Shown piece by piece: positions 61,667 to 64,000 of a stretch of DNA of 64,000 bases. Location: contig OX422198.1 of NCBI GenBank assembly GCA_949130485.1, positions 6,204,417 to 6,268,416 on the forward strand, written 5' to 3'. How positions within the stretch are numbered: the stretch's first letter is position 1; the number at the start of each line of letters is the position of its first letter. The notes beneath the pieces were generated by a model. The model worked only from the letters and a program-made list of their open reading frames with translations. It was not told the origin of the DNA and searched no databases. Made by a program: the position numbers and the translations under genes. This stretch comes from Agelas oroides. Lineage: Eukaryota; Porifera; Demospongiae; Agelasida; Agelasidae.

Positions 61667-64000
61667 ATGGCATACTACCGCAAGCGTCCCCGCGAAGACT
61701 ACGATGGTAAGAAAAGCCGATCGGCCAAACGAGACCGGTAAAACATAAACTAAGGGTTTTTTAATGGTGCAGTCAAAAGTCTGGGGAACATAAGGTCACG
61801 TGACTAGCCTGCCCCCATGGCCCATGGGGCGGGTATTGATGTAGCTTGGAGCTATGGTTTATATCTCCGAGTTATATGCTATTGCGAATTGTTTGCAAAC
61901 CTTTTATTCTGCCTTACACACGTACTATTGCTCTTCCCTCCCTCGTGCATACATAGATGTTCCTCCACGCTATAAGCGTGGGCGTTACAGTGACCCAGGG
62001 CCCCGGAGCAGGGAGCCAGAGTCAGCCGAACAAAAGCTTGAGTCTCTCATCACACGAGTGGGAGAAAAGGTGCACTCACCCATTGAGATAGCACATGTAT
62101 ATTGATTTTTGTGCTAGACAACTGAACTGCAGTGAGAACCATCCCATTATTCTCCTTCCTCCCCCTCTTCTCCTCTTTCCTCTTGCAGGGGTTCAAATCT
62201 CTGGAGAGCAATCTGGAGGCACTTGCCAGCACTCTATACAACGAGATACCCAACTTCAAAGAGAAGATCCTCAGAAGCATATGCAACTGGTTTGTGTGCA
62301 TGTTTATGTGCAACATGTATACTGTACACAGTGCATGTGTTTTGTTGGATGTTGCTTAGCAACCGAATCTTTGAACTTGGATAACACGATGTGGGTTAGG
62401 TGGAGGTGATAATGGGTGTGGCAGTGGGTTGCTAGGGGCAACATCCAACAAATAAGTTACATTCCCCAGACAGAACAACATGAGCCTTCGTCCTTTGGGC
62501 TCATGCTGCTTCATGTGGGAAATGTGATTATAATGTATAGTTTGTACACTGTGTGTGTACATGTTAATGTGTGCCTGTACATTTATGTGCAAGAGTGCAT
62601 AGGAACGGGCGGCTAGAGGAAGAGTGTGTAACTACGTAAAAATCCAAACCGGTCGGAATTTACCGCCAGTACTAAAAATAGTAACACATATGTGCAGGCA
62701 CGTAGACATGTTGCTAAGCACGTGTCAGGTGTTCTATTTTTAGTATGGTTCAATAATTTTGACTGGACTACAGGCTTCTATTGGAGTTACACGCTCTTCC
62801 TCTAGCCGCCCGTTCTTATGCGCTCTTGGTATGTGTGGTAGCTAAAATGCAGCTACTAATGTGTAACTAATCGCTCATCCCTTTTTCTCCTTCCTCCCTC
62901 CAGTGTGGCTACTCTGTCAGAAAAGACAACCATATACTCCACCCTGGTTGGGATCCTGAATGCAAAGAAATACGACTTTGGGGAAGAGGTCTATATACTG
63001 CACAACTAGCCTTACAGCTGCCATTTCTCAGCTCACCTCTCTGCGCCCCTCCCCCCCTTCCCCCCTAGCCTCGTCCCCAGGCTCTCTCCTCAAAAACGGG
63101 AGAGAGCCTGGGGACAAGGCTACTTCCCCCCCACCCCTAGCTTTCCTTTCTCCTCCTCTCCTATCTTGCTCTTGTCTGCTCTCTCTCTGCTACAAACTCT
63201 TGTTCTTTTTCCTTTGAAAATAGTCTTGATAATGCTGCTGTATATATTTTCTAGCATCATTGTTTCTTTCTCTTGTGCACTTTAATCAGTTCTTGGACAT
63301 GCTAGTTGAAGACTTGAAGAGTGCTTTGGCGTTGAAACAATTTGAGAAAGCAAGACAGTTGGTGAGTTTGAAATACATCCATACCATGATCACACATGCA
63401 TTCTGACCCTGGGACAAGCCTCTCAGGCCCTTTCTTTAATATACACTCCTCCTCGACATTTTGGGCCATTTCGTCAAATTTAATGCCCGCCAAAATTTCC
63501 CGCTATACAGTATTTACTCCTCCTTGTACTCCGTTGACGTTTTGTAGTATATACCCCTTTCAAAGTTTTATGGCAGCTATGATTTGATACACTCCCCTTC
63601 CCCCCCTTCTCTCCATTCTCTCCTCTCTTCATTCTCTCCTCTCTTCTCGTTCTTCCTATCTCCCCCTCTCCTAGGTTCGTTTCCTTGCTGACCTGGTGAA
63701 TGCCAAAGTGGTCGGGTCTTCCTCCATCATGAGTCTCTTTGATACCTTCATCACTGTCACCTACGAGCCAGACATCCCACAGGTAGTGGACTGTCGCATA
63801 AAATGACTCCCATTTGTGTGACAGTCATGTGAGCCTCACATGACTCCCATGTGAGTCATGTGACATCACATGATTCTTGTGGCTCCCATGTGACTCTCAT
63901 GTGAGCTCATGTGACCTCACATGGCTCCCTGTGGCTTCTTTTGTTTCTCAGGTTCGATCAGATTGGTATGTGTACATGATCCTCTCCGCCCTCCCATGGG
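61667..64000 (+). CDS. NCBP1: Nuclear cap-binding protein subunit 1 (CBP80), N-terminal part
   Basis: Large subunit of the nuclear cap-binding complex; with NCBP2/CBP20 it binds the m7G cap of new transcripts for splicing, export and the pioneer round of translation. Exons 61667-61706, 61957-62069, 62189-62289, 62904-62988, 63290-63361, 63675-63782, 63952->64000; 189 codons, phases exact. The basic N-terminus (MAYYRKRPREDYD, PRYKRGRY) is an NLS. Then EQKLESLITRVGEK, KSLESNLEALASTLYNEIPN, LSEKTTIYSTLVGILNAKKY, VRFLADLVNAKVV and SDWYVYMILSALPW match the first MIF4G-type helical domain of CBP80. The gene runs off the right edge; the second and third MIF4G domains are missing. Confidence 0.95.
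62590..62828. mobile_element. AAGAACGGGCGGC MITE, copy 4
   Basis: CAAGAGTGCATAGGAACGGG on the left, CCCGTTCTTATGCGCTCTTG on the right; interior AACTACGTAAAAATCCAAACC and CTTCTATTGGAGTTACACGC are in inverse orientation relative to copy 1. NCBP1 intron 3. Confidence 0.9.
63066..63122. mobile_element. 57-bp minimal TAGCCTCG hairpin with 9-bp target duplication
   Basis: TAGCCTCGTCCCCAGGCTCT ... AGAGCCTGGGGACAAGGCTA with a tiny loop. Flanked by CTTCCCCCC at 63057-63065 and 63123-63131. Nearly all inverted repeat. NCBP1 intron 4. Confidence 0.9.

Overview
This is eukaryotic nuclear DNA from an animal. Eight multi-exon genes can be read by joining open frames at GT..AG boundaries whose phases agree. 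Among them are animal-type proteins: a DAPK-type ankyrin/ROC-COR/death-domain protein, an MLCK-type kinase, a TRP-family channel, HACD3 and cactin. Short introns, tight packing and divergence from vertebrate relatives suggest an early-branching animal, most likely a sponge. The species is an inference. There are no bacterial operons, CRISPR arrays or phage genes.

Layout. (1) 1-5028, minus: 5' half of cactin, a spliceosome-associated RS protein, running off the left edge. (2) 5396-13021, minus: a TRP-family channel of about 964 residues. (3) 14082-16968, minus: a 290-residue phytanoyl-CoA dioxygenase-family enzyme. It diverges across 133 bp from (4) HACD3, 17102-23480, plus, 386 residues. (5) about 24093-28744, minus: an unrecognised secreted protein. 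It diverges across 159 bp from (6) a PARP-type ADP-ribosyltransferase with UIM-like helices, 28904-34500, plus. (7) 34963-45690, minus: an MLCK-like calmodulin-regulated kinase, convergent with the PARP gene. (8) 46148-61199, minus: a DAPK-like protein without its kinase domain. It diverges across 467 bp from (9) NCBP1 (CBP80), 61667 to the right edge, plus.

The most unusual points are these. The PARP gene and its convergent kinase neighbour each carry duplicated, homologous, phase-matched alternative last exons. The PARP alternative tails share a paired C-x2-C-x6-C-x-C cysteine module that I do not recognise. A kinase-less DAPK gene lies directly upstream of a DAPK/MLCK-type kinase gene, the reverse of the order in DAPK. 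In the DAPK-like gene single ankyrin repeats are encoded by exactly 99-bp phase-0 exons.

Introns hold much satellite DNA and several foldback transposon families. One family has ends TAG[C/T]CTCGT...ACGAG[G/A]CTA and 9-bp target duplications at several insertions. Another is flanked by AAGAACGGGCGGC inverted repeats (four copies). Many splice sites sit directly on GT/CA microsatellites, with GT at intron starts and CA at intron ends on the transcribed strand.

Gene models come from reading splice sites by eye. Internal exons are well supported by phase and homology; extreme 5' and 3' ends are less certain.
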